A DNA stretch of 47,170 bases from an uncultured Turicimonas sp. Its GTDB lineage: Bacteria; Pseudomonadota; Gammaproteobacteria; Burkholderiales; Burkholderiaceae_F. The DNA is taken from the NCBI GenBank assembly GCA_947854175.1, contig CANTYJ010000082.1:1-47170 (forward strand). The letters run 5' to 3'. The notes under the pieces are model-generated. The model did not search any database. It was not told the origin of the DNA and was given only the letters and a program-made list of their open reading frames with translations. Positions within the stretch are counted from its first letter, which is position 1, and every line of letters starts with the position of its first letter. Positions 27,848 through 39,025 of this stretch are shown piece by piece. A program made the position numbers and the translations under genes.

Positions 27848-29230
27848 ATGAAGAATATTTGGGAAAAAACATTAGCAGATATTCAGAAAACTACTTCTTC
27901 AGATATATTTGGGACGTGGTTTAAAAAAATATCGTATGTGGAATCATCTGAAGAAGAGTCCTTCAATAGAGTTATCACATTAACTGTGCCGACTCCGCAC
28001 CACAAAGACTACATTAAAGCTAATTGGCTCGGTAAATTAGAACAGATTGCTTCCAATCATGCTAGCCGTCCCGTTGAAATCAAATTATTGGTCGGTAAGG
28101 CCAAAGTTCCGGTTATTCCTGCTGAGCCTGAGCTTCCTTTATTTGAGCCGGTTGAAGAAAGAAAACCGGCCATTTCAATAGACCAATTAGCTGAAAAATG
28201 TGGTCTTCATAGAGGGCTTACGTTTGAAAAGTTTGTCACCGGAAAGGCAAATGAAGTGGCCAGAAGCAGTGCTGAAATTGTTAGCTCACAGCCCGGCACC
28301 CAATTTAATCCTTTCTTTATTTACGGCGGCGTCGGTCTGGGGAAAACGCATTTAATGCACGCCATCGGCAGACGAATTCTTGAAGAAAATCCAAATGTCC
28401 GTTTGCGCTGTGTTTCTGCCGACGTGTTTGTCAGAGAAGTAGTCGATTTGTCCAGCGGTGGTTTTGTTTCCGATGAAAAAATCAAAAAGTTTGACGAAAC
28501 ATACAGAACATTAGATGTTCTTTTAATGGATGACGTACAGCTTTTGGCTAAAAAGGGCGGTACTCAATCATACTTATTCGGGATATTTGAAGCACTTCTA
28601 CCAAATAATAAACAGATCATCATGACCTGTGATACTTACGCACGTCAATTGTCAGATTTTGATGATCGTCTTATTTCCCGGCTGACGAAGGGAATGTCTG
28701 TCAGTATTGAACCGGCAGAGTTTGAATTAAGAGCAGCAATTCTTTTCGAAAAAGCTAAACAGCAAAATATCGACCTCCCCGAAGACGTTGCTTACTTTAT
28801 TGCAACCCGGATGAATACAAACATTCGAGAACTCGAAGGCGCTCTGAATACTGTGATCATGAACGCTAAAGTTTATTCCGCTCCGATTACAGTAGAACTG
28901 GCAACCAGAGCGTTAAGAGGTATTACTTCGACAGGTCCGATTTCCCTGGAAAATATTCAAAAAACAACTGCCCAGCACTTCAATATTAAGATTGCTGATA
29001 TGTTCTCATCCTCTAGAAAATCGTCAGTTGTACGTCCCAGAATGATTGCAATGTACTTAGCAAAAGAGCTCACACAAAAATCTTTAATGGAGATTGGCAG
29101 CTCGTTTGGAGGAAGAGATCACACAACTGTTTTGAATGCAGTAAGAAAGATTACAAAAGAAAGAGCAGCAGATCCTGAATTGAATCATACTCTTCACTTG
29201 ATTGAGCAATCTCTAAAGAACTGGGCCTAG
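27848..29230 (+). CDS. dnaA: Chromosomal replication initiator DnaA
   Basis: A 460-residue AAA+ initiator that binds 9-mer DnaA boxes and melts oriC. Domain I covers about 1-85 (IWEKTLADIQKTTSSDIFGTW) and a short linker follows. The AAA+ domain has GGVGLGKTHL (about 160-169), LLMDDVQLL (225-233) and DDRLISRLTKG. Domain IV has RPRMIAMYLAKELT and the DNA-contacting GGRDHTTVLNAV. All key residues are intact. It is followed by dnaN after 29 bp. Confidence 0.98.
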   Translation: MKNIWEKTLADIQKTTSSDIFGTWFKKISYVESSEEESFNRVITLTVPTPHHKDYIKANWLGKLEQIASNHASRPVEIKLLVGKAKVPVIPAEPELPLFEPVEERKPAISIDQLAEKCGLHRGLTFEKFVTGKANEVARSSAEIVSSQPGTQFNPFFIYGGVGLGKTHLMHAIGRRILEENPNVRLRCVSADVFVREVVDLSSGGFVSDEKIKKFDETYRTLDVLLMDDVQLLAKKGGTQSYLFGIFEALLPNNKQIIMTCDTYARQLSDFDDRLISRLTKGMSVSIEPAEFELRAAILFEKAKQQNIDLPEDVAYFIATRMNTNIRELEGALNTVIMNAKVYSAPITVELATRALRGITSTGPISLENIQKTTAQHFNIKIADMFSSSRKSSVVRPRMIAMYLAKELTQKSLMEIGSSFGGRDHTTVLNAVRKITKERAADPELNHTLHLIEQSLKNWA

Positions 29231-29259
29231 CAAAAAATTCAAATAATTAGGAAATAAAA

Positions 29260-30378
29260 ATGGAAAACGAAATCATCATCAAAGGTTTTAAAGCTGAAGT
29301 TGCCAAACCTATACTTGCAGTAAGCGGAGCCGTTGAAAAGAAGCAGACAGTTCCGATTCTTGCCAATATCCTGATTAGAAAACAAGGACAAAAAGTTGTT
29401 TTTACAGGTTCAGATGAGCAAATCGAGATTTCGTCCGAGGCAAGTATCGGAGTCGGAGACGATGAATTTGCAACCACCGTTTCATCAGTGAAGTTGTGTG
29501 GAATTCTTTCTTCAATTCCTGAAGACGCAGAAGTAACTATTTCTCAGACTGACAATCATTTGATCGTTAAATCAGGGCGTACAAAATTCAACTTACAGAC
29601 CATTAGTGCTAAACAGTACCCTGTGATGAAAGAACAAATGTCTTTCCAATATTCATTCAGCATGCCCTGCATCCGCTTCAAAAATATGCTGGCGATGGTT
29701 CAGTTTGCCGCAGCAGTTAATAATGTCCGTTACTTCTTAAACGGTGTGTATGTAACTGCTGAAAACAATATTGTCAGAACAGTCGGAACAGACGGTCACA
29801 GACTTTCAATGTTCCAAAGCGAATTAGACGAGCCGATTGTTGGAAAATGCGAAGCGATTCTTCCGAAGAAAACTGCCAGAGAACTTTTACGTCTGATTCC
29901 TGACACAGATGAAATGTTGACCATCAGTATTTCTGAAAAGCAAATAAGGGTTCATTTTGCAAATATCGATATTTTGTCAACGTTAATTGAAGGAAAGTAC
30001 CCTGATTACGAAAGAGTTATTCCTATTAATAATGACAAAGATTTTTATGTTGGTAGAGAAGAGTTAATTAAAACACTTCAGAGGGTATCAATCCTGACGA
30101 CAGACAAAGTTAAAAACGTCCGGTGGAGTCTCTCTGAGGGTAAGTTAGCCGTTGCAACTAACAATGCAGACATGGAGCAGGCTAACGACGAAATTGAAGT
30201 TGAATACAAGGGTGAGCCGATCGAAATTGTTTTCAATATTTCTTATTTGCTGGATATGTTGGCTGTTGTTAAAACGGACAGAATCAGATTTTCTCTTAGC
30301 GGACCGCTCAGTAGTGGTCTCGTAAGAGTCCCGGATAGTGACAACTTCAAATTTGTTGTCATGCCTGTGAGAATCTAA
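29260..30378 (+). CDS. dnaN: DNA polymerase III beta sliding clamp
   Basis: A 372-residue clamp of normal length with the three-fold repeated clamp fold. RTVGTDGHRLSMFQSEL and the C-terminal VVMPVRI are hallmark stretches. It lies between dnaA and gyrB in the canonical origin-proximal operon. Confidence 0.98.
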   Translation: MENEIIIKGFKAEVAKPILAVSGAVEKKQTVPILANILIRKQGQKVVFTGSDEQIEISSEASIGVGDDEFATTVSSVKLCGILSSIPEDAEVTISQTDNHLIVKSGRTKFNLQTISAKQYPVMKEQMSFQYSFSMPCIRFKNMLAMVQFAAAVNNVRYFLNGVYVTAENNIVRTVGTDGHRLSMFQSELDEPIVGKCEAILPKKTARELLRLIPDTDEMLTISISEKQIRVHFANIDILSTLIEGKYPDYERVIPINNDKDFYVGREELIKTLQRVSILTTDKVKNVRWSLSEGKLAVATNNADMEQANDEIEVEYKGEPIEIVFNISYLLDMLAVVKTDRIRFSLSGPLSSGLVRVPDSDNFKFVVMPVRI

Positions 30379-30432
30379 CTAAACAGTATTTAAAAATTGA
30401 AGTAATTGGTTATCCCACAAAGTAGGAATTGA

Positions 30433-33051
<2,619 letters not shown>

Positions 33052-33076
33052 TCTCTAATTAATTTCTCTTAGAAAT

Positions 33077-33113
33077 AAACCTCCGGCTGTTAAAAACCGG
33101 AGGTTTTATTTTC
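33077..33113 (+). terminator. Terminator of dnaA-dnaN-gyrB
   Basis: AACCTCCGG and CCGGAGGTT form a perfect 9-bp stem around CTGTTAAAAA, followed by TTATTTT. It lies 27 bp beyond the gyrB stop. Confidence 0.92.
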
Positions 33114-33218
33114 TCGGTTCTCTATAGCGCTAAATCAGCTGTACAAGCGAAACAAAAAAATACTTATACAAAGAGCCGTCTACTGCAAGAAAATCGGTTT
33201 AAGAGAGTTTTTGGCCTG

Positions 33219-34070
33219 TTATTTCTTGGTAAAAAAGTCTCTTTCCAGTCTTGAATCCAAAATCTGGGCTAATTTTTGAAGTTTCTCTTTGTATTGAGGA
33301 TCTATGTTGCCAGGAGTTTGATCATTTACAAAACGGCCTAAATTTTTGGCTCCCCAGAAACCGGCTGTATCGTCATCAACTACTTTGTAGGCACCAAGAT
33401 ATTTATCCCAGACTGCATCTAGTTTACCGATCCCGTCTCCTGCATCACCTTGACCACCACCAAGCCACCCGGCATTCATTATGGTATAGATGCCTTTATT
33501 TTTTAGCAGTCCTTCCAATCCTTTAGGTGTATCTCTATAAGCGAATTGTTTAGAGAAAACTCTTTCCATGTAGCCTTTAGTTATAGCATTTGGACTGTCA
33601 TGCCAGTTGGGATAACAGAAGATAATATAGTCTGCTTGGGAAACTAATTTCTGTTCCGGTTTGATATCGTCGGGCGTCTCACCAAATCCATCCTTTGCAT
33701 GATAGAAATTTTCTGGTGTAATGACCGGATTGAAACGTAGTTTATACAGATTGCGTATTTCTACTTCATAACCTTTTTTCATAAAGAAATTAGCGGCTGT
33801 ATTAACCAAAAATCCTTCTAACGACTGGTCGTAACGAGGATCTCCGACGACAAATAAAACTTTTTTAGCACCACTACTAGTAAAACCATTTGGTTTTACA
33901 GAAACCCGCAAATTTTGCGGAACTATAGAAGCAGAGGTTAGGGCATCGACATTTTTTATTTTTGAACCTGCTGCAACATGATTAGGTGTGGCACCGCTAA
34001 CTGTATCAGCTGCTACGCATGTTAAGGAAATGGAAGAAAGCAAAGCAAGAAGGACTAGATTTAACCTCAT
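33219..34070 (-). CDS. Exported flavodoxin-fold NAD(P)H quinone reductase-like protein
   Basis: A 283-residue protein with a Sec signal peptide (MRLNLVLLALLSSISLTCVA), a low-complexity spacer to about residue 65, and a flavodoxin_2 domain. Family features are VLFVVGDPRYDQSLEGFLVN (phosphate loop region), YIIFCYPNWHDSPNAITKGYMERVFSKQFAY in two parts, and NAGWLGGGQGD. The last corresponds to the flavin-contacting loop of quinone reductases such as MdaB/NQO. Usual members are cytoplasmic and use NAD(P)H, so an exported version must use another donor or be matured differently. No twin-arginine motif is visible. It is a single gene on the minus strand, converging with gyrB, and its promoter region faces the repeat region. 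Confidence 0.8.
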   Translation of the reverse strand: MRLNLVLLALLSSISLTCVAADTVSGATPNHVAAGSKIKNVDALTSASIVPQNLRVSVKPNGFTSSGAKKVLFVVGDPRYDQSLEGFLVNTAANFFMKKGYEVEIRNLYKLRFNPVITPENFYHAKDGFGETPDDIKPEQKLVSQADYIIFCYPNWHDSPNAITKGYMERVFSKQFAYRDTPKGLEGLLKNKGIYTIMNAGWLGGGQGDAGDGIGKLDAVWDKYLGAYKVVDDDTAGFWGAKNLGRFVNDQTPGNIDPQYKEKLQKLAQILDSRLERDFFTKK

Positions 34071-34380
34071 TTAAAGCTCCGTTACGCTGCGAAGAACCCA
34101 CAGTCGAACGTTCGCAGCAAAAGACAGAGATCATGACGACGGCGAACGTTAAAGGAGCTTGCACGAAATTGTGCAAGACCTAGCCTGATCTACGAAATAG
34201 ATGATTCATTTTATTCAAATTAGACAACTCTGAAAATCGGACATAACCCGAACCATTGACTCATTGTCTGTTCATCCAATCTTCTCAAAAAAAGAAACGT
34301 TTTGATTATCTAAGTTTATAGATTCTTTCTATTACTTAAATAGCGTTTTCAGAATTAAGTTAGAAGATAGGATTTTTAGG
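34071..34380. other. Leader of the exported flavoprotein gene
   Basis: A 310-bp non-coding stretch. It contains a hairpin CTTGCAC-GAAATT-GTGCAAG (about 34159-34178) and an interrupted TGCGAA..TTCGCA repeat (about 34088-34116), the latter lying in the 5' region of the minus-strand gene. Neither has a T-tract. I see no gene in it. Confidence 0.4.
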
Positions 34381-34628
34381 TTATCAACAAAGAATCGCAT
34401 ACTTACTCATAACTCTTTATATATAAATATATATAAGGAATTAGAAGAAGTATTGCTATATTTTGTTAATAGTTAGAAAAAGACATAAAAAATCATAAAG
34501 TTAGTAGAGAATATAGTTTTTAATAAGTCTCTTGAAATATTGTTAACAGAATGTGGATAAATTTATTGCTTTTGGCTTTCCGAAGTTTTCCACAATATTT
34601 AATATTCATAATTCTCAAGTTATCCACT
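34381..34628 (+). repeat. Origin-like cassette, copy 1
   Basis: A 248-bp AT-rich unit. It begins at TTATCAACA, passes TATATAAATATATATAAGG, AGAAGTATTGC and TTGTTAATAG, then ATTGTTAACAGAA followed by TGTGGATAA (34552-34560, a perfect DnaA box on the minus strand), TTTTCCACA (34586-34594), and ends with CAAGTTATCCACT (34616-34628). The same blocks in the same order and spacing recur at 35771 and 36439. Confidence 0.7.
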
Positions 34629-34888
34629 TTGTTCTTCCAGCCAGCAGATTGTCATTCAATGACGGATAAAAACAGAAGGCATAACTTTCATCCATATCAC
34701 TACGTAACAACGGTTTAGCCTTCGTAATATGACAAAAAATGAAACTTTAAAATCGGGTAATTCTAAAAATCAATTACATATGGTTTTATGTTTATACCGT
34801 CTGCTGTCTGCAAAGTAATCTCACTATCGTAAAAATCACGGACTAACCAATTGAGCTCAAAATTAAAACTCCAGAGATAGGAGTTCAA

Positions 34889-35611
34889 ATGAGTTTTATG
34901 CAAGAGATCGAATGGTTAAAAGTAATAGATGCCCTCAATAAAAGCAAATTGTCGGGCCGCGATTTTTACAAGAGAGAATTTGCAAAATTTTGTCCCGGGG
35001 CAGATGAAGTTCTAAAGCAAAAAAATGATGCTCTAAAACAAAAATGCGAAGTCCTAAAACAAAAAGAAAGCTACAGTTTCAGCAGGGACAAATCGTTGAG
35101 CTGAAGGAAAGAAATAAGAAGTTAACCCAGAAAAACGAAGAAATCATAGCAGAAAACGAAATAGCGGCTACCTCAGTTGAAGATTATTTGAATATAACAA
35201 AGGAGGTCTTCGAACAGTGCAACCGCACCTTCAGCTTTGAAACCAAATCTCAGGCTGACCTGTTTAAAGCTCTTGGGCAGGTAATCAATACCTTCTTTAA
35301 TATTTGCCGCTCCAACAAGACTCTGGTGCAGGCATTCATTAAAGGAAATGAAAAGCTTGGCGCTAAGGCATCGCGCAAGAAGCAAAACGATCTTAATAAC
35401 CGGATAAAAAAAACAAGTCGATCAATTCGATAAGAGTGTCATTGAACAAGAGGCATTAAAGATCGCCAAAGAGATCGATCTATTAGAAAAATGTGTCGCT
35501 GCTTCAAGACAACAAAGTGGCAAAAATAAAATTGAAAGTGCCATTCGAGAGGCTTTGAGTTCGAGAAGTACTATCCTTGGAACTACCATCCAAAATCTGA
35601 ACTGTAATTAG
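34889..35611 (+). pseudogene. Frame-disrupted coiled-coil protein gene
   Basis: An ATG at 34889, after a GATAGGAG ribosome site, opens a frame reading SFMQEIEWLKVIDALNKSKL and then the heptad-like LKQKNDALKQKCEVLKQK. Near 35070 the sense moves to the -1 frame (QFQQGQIVELKERNKKLTQK onward to about 35405). At an A8 run (35406-35413) it returns to the first frame (KKQVDQFDKSVIEQEALKIA onward to the TAG at 35609). The joined product would be about 240 residues, mostly helical and charged. I do not recognise it; an N-terminal piece of a transposase or a phage/plasmid protein is possible. The two shifts compensate and sit at A-rich runs, so sequencing errors in an intact gene are also possible. Confidence 0.6.
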
Positions 35612-35770
35612 AAAATCCCTCTAAATTGAGAGCTCCGACTATCGATAGTGAGCTGTTTATAAGTGCAGGTCACGTTTATCCGACAGCATTGTGCTGAAAA
35701 ATTTATATCGTTCGACCTGTGATGAATGAGTTAAAAAAAACACAATGAGGTTAATGACATTTTTATAGCC

Positions 35771-36015
35771 TTATCCACACTAATGATTGGCTTTACTAAT
35801 ATTTCCTAATATTAAATATATCTATAGTAGTAATAGAAGTGCTTTTTAAGATTGTTAATAAATTAAAAAATCATTTTAAATTCACAATATTACATAAACT
35901 TCTCTACTGAATTTCTATGAGAATTCGATGTGCATGGATTGTTAATAACTTTACTTTCTTTGAAAAAAGAAAGTTCTACACTTTTTGAACAATCTATTTG
36001 AACAAGTTATTAACA
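35771..36015 (+). repeat. Origin-like cassette, copy 2
   Basis: A 245-bp unit. It starts with a perfect DnaA box TTATCCACA (35771-35779), then CCTAATATTAAATATATCT, TAGAAGTGC, TTGTTAATAAATT, TGTGCATGGATTGTTAATAA (35930-35949), AAGTTCTACACTTTTTGAAC, and ends with CTATTTGAACAAGTTATTAA, with TTATTAACA at 36007-36015. The inner and right boxes are more degenerate than in copies 1 and 3. Confidence 0.7.
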
Positions 36016-36438
36016 AAGATTGCCAAGGTTATATTTCCGCTGCAATGATTTAATAATGCTTAAACAGTGTTGAACGATTGACGACACTTGAAGTGACAGA
36101 GATGGCGACACTTCGTGTATACAGGATATCAGGCTACTTTAAGAATGAATTTCTAATAACTCTTTGTTTTCTTTATCCGTAAATCTTCGCCTCATTACCT
36201 TGAAACAGCAGATTCGGCCTGTATGCCGAAGGAGCAATTCATAGTTGACGGAGAGTTTTTTTGACTTGGTAGAGTTTGAGATTTCTAACTTTTCAGTTTT
36301 TCCTGTTTCTTACGGATTGTATTCATGGAGTGTCGTTTAGGTCTCACTTGGAATATCGAGTAACAGACAGGTTATCAAACAAAAATTCCTTAGGACTTTT
36401 CTAAAAATAAGTTAATAAAAACTTCGTTTCTTGCGTAT
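36016..36438. other. Spacer between cassettes 2 and 3
   Basis: About 420 bp with no supported gene. GACGACACTTGAAGTG and ATGGCGACACTTCGTG (about 36080-36117) form a short imperfect direct repeat. Nothing else stands out. Confidence 0.35.
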
Positions 36439-36682
36439 TTATCCACCGATGCGGCTATCAGTTCTTTTACTCCCTAATATAAATATGATCTAAGTTGATA
36501 TAGAAGTAATCTTAATAACAGTGGATAAGTTATTATAATAATTTAAATTCAATAGGTTATGTGAAATATTAAAGCGAATACATATCAGGATTACATGTGG
36601 AGAAATTGTTAATAACTCAGGATCTTCACAAAAATGAACGTCTTCCACTTTCTATTCATCACTATTTAACAAGTTATTCACA
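36439..36682 (+). repeat. Origin-like cassette, copy 3
   Basis: A 244-bp unit. It begins TTATCCACC (36439-36447), then CCTAATATAAATATGATCT, ATAGAAGTAATC, TTAATAACAGTGGATAAG (box at 36520), TGTGGAGAAATTGTTAATAA (from 36596), GTCTTCCACTTTCTATTC, and ends CTATTTAACAAGTTATTCAC (TTATTCACA 36674-36682). It lies about 110 bp upstream of the dolP-like gene. Confidence 0.7.
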
Positions 36683-36791
36683 TTAATTCACCGAGATTTC
36701 ATCCTCAAAGTTATTTCTCAAAAAAAGAATTTAGTAAAGTATTTCTTTAACTTATGAGTAAAATAGAGCAATTCAACTGTGCGGAATCCTT

Positions 36792-37472
36792 ATGAAAAAG
36801 TCTTTGGTTATTTTGGCCGCATCGGCCTCAGTTTTGTTAACAGCTTGTGCTCCGGTTCTGATTGGCTCAGCAGCCGTAGGTGGAACAGCGGTTGCTGTAG
36901 ATAGACGCACAGTTGGAGATGTTACTAATGATGGACTGATTGAAACTAAAGCAACTGTTTTACTTGCTCAAGCCAATTTTCCTTCTAAACATATCACGGT
37001 AACTTCTTATGAAGGGCGTGTGCTTTTGACCGGAGAAATCGGAACAGAAGAAGATAAGCAAAAGGCAACGGAAATAGTTAAGTCAATTAACGGCGTAACA
37101 ATGGTTTATAACGAACTTGGTGTTATGCCGGAAGCTTCTTTGACAACCAAGATGAACGATTCTTTGACAGCAGGAAAGGTTAGAGCAGCTTTACTGGATA
37201 ATAAAGATGTAACGTTGACTTCTCTAAAAGTAGCTGTAGATAGAGGAATTGTTTATTTGATGGGGACCGTGACCCAAAAAGAATCTGACATTATTGCCGC
37301 CGTTTCAGCAAAGGTGAAAGGTGTTAACAAGGTTGTGAATCTGATGACGATTATTAGCGAAGAAGAATTAGAAAAGAGAAAATTAATGTCAGAATCAACT
37401 TCAAATAACCATCAGAATTCTTCAGCTAATATCCGTGAAACTGTTGAGGCTGAAACAATTCCTGTCAATTAA
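36792..37472 (+). CDS. dolP: BON-domain outer-membrane lipoprotein (DolP/YraP-like)
   Basis: A 226-residue lipoprotein. The signal peptide ends in the lipobox LLTAC with Cys at about 19, giving a lipid-anchored periplasmic protein. Two BON domains follow, about 47-110 (IETKATVLLAQANFPSKHIT, later VYNELGV) and about 118-190 (AGKVRAALLDNKDVTLTSLK, later VNKVVNLM). DolP proteins help maintain outer-membrane integrity. The C-terminal ~35 residues are a polar tail (ESTSNNHQNSSAN). It lies 110 bp from the third cassette and is separated from the following transporter by a Fur-box-like site. Confidence 0.88.
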   Translation: MKKSLVILAASASVLLTACAPVLIGSAAVGGTAVAVDRRTVGDVTNDGLIETKATVLLAQANFPSKHITVTSYEGRVLLTGEIGTEEDKQKATEIVKSINGVTMVYNELGVMPEASLTTKMNDSLTAGKVRAALLDNKDVTLTSLKVAVDRGIVYLMGTVTQKESDIIAAVSAKVKGVNKVVNLMTIISEEELEKRKLMSESTSNNHQNSSANIRETVEAETIPVN

Positions 37473-37480
37473 TTAAAAAT

Positions 37481-37498
37481 TGAGAATAATTATCATTA
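37481..37498. promoter_or_regulatory. Fur-box-like operator upstream of the NMT1-type ABC operon
   Basis: TGAGAATAATTATCATTA resembles the Fur consensus core. It is the reverse complement, except for one base, of 13886-13903 upstream of the TonB receptor. It lies 30 bp before the permease start, in a position to control the four-gene operon. Confidence 0.72.
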
Positions 37499-37502
37499 AA
37501 AT

Positions 37503-37522
37503 CTCGTTTAATTAAAACGAGG
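37503..37522 (+). promoter_or_regulatory. Hairpin covering the permease ribosome binding site
   Basis: CTCGTTT and AAACGAG form a 7-bp stem with loop AATTA. The GAGG Shine-Dalgarno (37519-37522) for the TTG start at 37529 lies within and just beyond the right arm, so folding would hide it. It could set a low or regulated translation rate; a chance hairpin is possible. Confidence 0.45.
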
Positions 37523-37528
37523 TTATAG

Positions 37529-38278
37529 TTGGTTAAAAATATATTTAATCTTTTACTTGTACCGGTCATTATTTTGATCGTGTGGGCATTTGTTGCCCAT
37601 TTACAGGTGTTTAATCCCTTTTTACTACCGACTCCTGAACAAGTTCTCATCAGTTTTAAAGAATTAGCATCGGACGGAACTCTTGGTAAACATATTTTGG
37701 CAAGTTCAATGCGTTCTTTAGGCGGCTTTTGTATTGCCGCCCTCATAGCATTGCCTGTTGCTTACATTTGTTATTACTCTACTAAGACCGAGTCACGACT
37801 AAAACTAATTACGGAAGCTCTACGATTTATTCCTCCTTTATCTTTAGTTCCGCTATTAATTCTTTGGTTAGGTATTGGAGAAGCATCAAAAATTGCGATT
37901 GTGATTTTGGCCAGTTTCTTTCCCATCTATTTGAATGCCTTATCAGGATTTAGACAAATCGATAAAAGATACACTGAGCTGGCTCACGTTTTAAAACTGA
38001 ACAAAAAAGAGAAGTTTCTGCATATTGAACTACCGGGTTCATTACCGAGTATCTTAACCGGATTAAGGCTTGGCTTCGGCTATTCATGGCGTGCTTTAGT
38101 TGGGGCTGAGTTGATTGCAGCTTCGTCAGGGCTCGGGTATCTCATTGGAGATGCAAGTGAGATGTCTCAGACAGATAAGGTGTTTGTCGGTATTTTTAGT
38201 ATAGCTATTCTTGGAATTCTCGGAGACCAACTCTTTGTTTATATCACCAAGAAATTTTCGCCTTGGATGAAAAAATAA
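37529..38278 (+). CDS. ABC importer permease (SsuC/TauC type)
   Basis: A 249-residue inner-membrane permease of the nitrate/sulfonate/taurine-like class. It starts with a TTG codon supported by GAGG 6 nt upstream. About six hydrophobic segments are visible. The BPD_transp_1 coupling region contains ALSGFRQIDKRYTELAHVLK and the typical LPGSLPSILTGLRLGFGYSW. Its stop touches the ATPase start, so the genes are translationally coupled. It is the first gene of the operon behind a Fur-box-like site. The family imports anions, sulfonates and pyrimidines; the operator suggests a metal-linked substrate here. Confidence 0.87.
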   Translation: MVKNIFNLLLVPVIILIVWAFVAHLQVFNPFLLPTPEQVLISFKELASDGTLGKHILASSMRSLGGFCIAALIALPVAYICYYSTKTESRLKLITEALRFIPPLSLVPLLILWLGIGEASKIAIVILASFFPIYLNALSGFRQIDKRYTELAHVLKLNKKEKFLHIELPGSLPSILTGLRLGFGYSWRALVGAELIAASSGLGYLIGDASEMSQTDKVFVGIFSIAILGILGDQLFVYITKKFSPWMKK

Positions 38279-39016
38279 ATGGCATCTGGAATAAAAATTG
38301 AAAATCTCACCAAGAGCTTTTCTTCAGCTCAAGGCATAAAAACACCCATTAAAGATTTATCTCTTGAAATAAGAGAAAACGAATTAACCACTGTGATTGG
38401 TAAAAGCGGTTGTGGAAAAACCACCTTGTTGAAACTATTAAGCGGAATTGAAATTCCTGACAGCGGGACAATAAGGTTTTATGACAAAAACGGAAAAACA
38501 ATTGAGGATCCTAAAGTTTCATATGTTTTTCAGGAACCTAGACTTTTACCATGGAAAACAGTCGGGGAGAATTTAGAATTACCTATTCGAGAAAAAGATT
38601 CGCAAACCAGAAAGCAACTCATCAAGGAAGCACTTGATCTCGTTTGTCTAGATAGTGTTGAGGACTTATATCCTTCTGAACTGTCCGGAGGAATGGCCCA
38701 AAGGGTCGGATTAGCAAGAGGGGTAATTTCGAAGCCCGATATTTTGTTGCTTGATGAACCTTTCAGTGCTTTGGATTTTCTAACAAGAACTAAATTGCAA
38801 TCTGATTTTTCAAGATTACAAAAAGAGTTATCAATGACGATGTTGATGATTACGCATGACATCAATGAAGCAGTATTTTTGGGGAATCGTGTTCTATATC
38901 TTAACGGAGGGAAAATAGAAAAGGATATAGGAATCGATGTAGAGACCCCTAGACAAATTGGTGATAACCGTTTACTAACTTACCAAAATCTTCTTTTAAA
39001 TTCAGTTTTTAAATAG
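38279..39016 (+). CDS. ABC importer ATPase
   Basis: A 245-residue ATPase starting directly after the permease stop. Motifs: Walker A GKSGCGKTT (about 41), Q-loop YVFQEPRLLPW, signature LSGGMAQRVGLARG, Walker B ILLLDEPFSALD and H-loop ITHD. It is typical of the SsuB/TauB class and forms one transporter with the genes on both sides. Confidence 0.92.
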   Translation: MASGIKIENLTKSFSSAQGIKTPIKDLSLEIRENELTTVIGKSGCGKTTLLKLLSGIEIPDSGTIRFYDKNGKTIEDPKVSYVFQEPRLLPWKTVGENLELPIREKDSQTRKQLIKEALDLVCLDSVEDLYPSELSGGMAQRVGLARGVISKPDILLLDEPFSALDFLTRTKLQSDFSRLQKELSMTMLMITHDINEAVFLGNRVLYLNGGKIEKDIGIDVETPRQIGDNRLLTYQNLLLNSVFK

Positions 39017-39025
39017 GAAACAGAA

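Larger units (their letters stand above)
34381..36682. other. oriC: Candidate replication origin (three cassettes)
   Basis: This region holds three ~245-bp AT-rich cassettes. DnaA-box-like sites are TGTGGATAA (34552), TTTTCCACA (34586), TTATCCACT (34620), TTATCCACA (35771), TTATCCACC (36439), AGTGGATAA (36520), TGTGGAGAA (36596) and TTATTCACA (36674). Boxes face each other across AT-rich DNA in copies 1 and 3. Apart from one frame-disrupted gene the region is non-coding. It lies downstream of gyrB, with parS sites 13 kb away on the other side of dnaA. An origin is my inference; a plasmid-like or phage-derived iteron region is the alternative. Confidence 0.55.
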
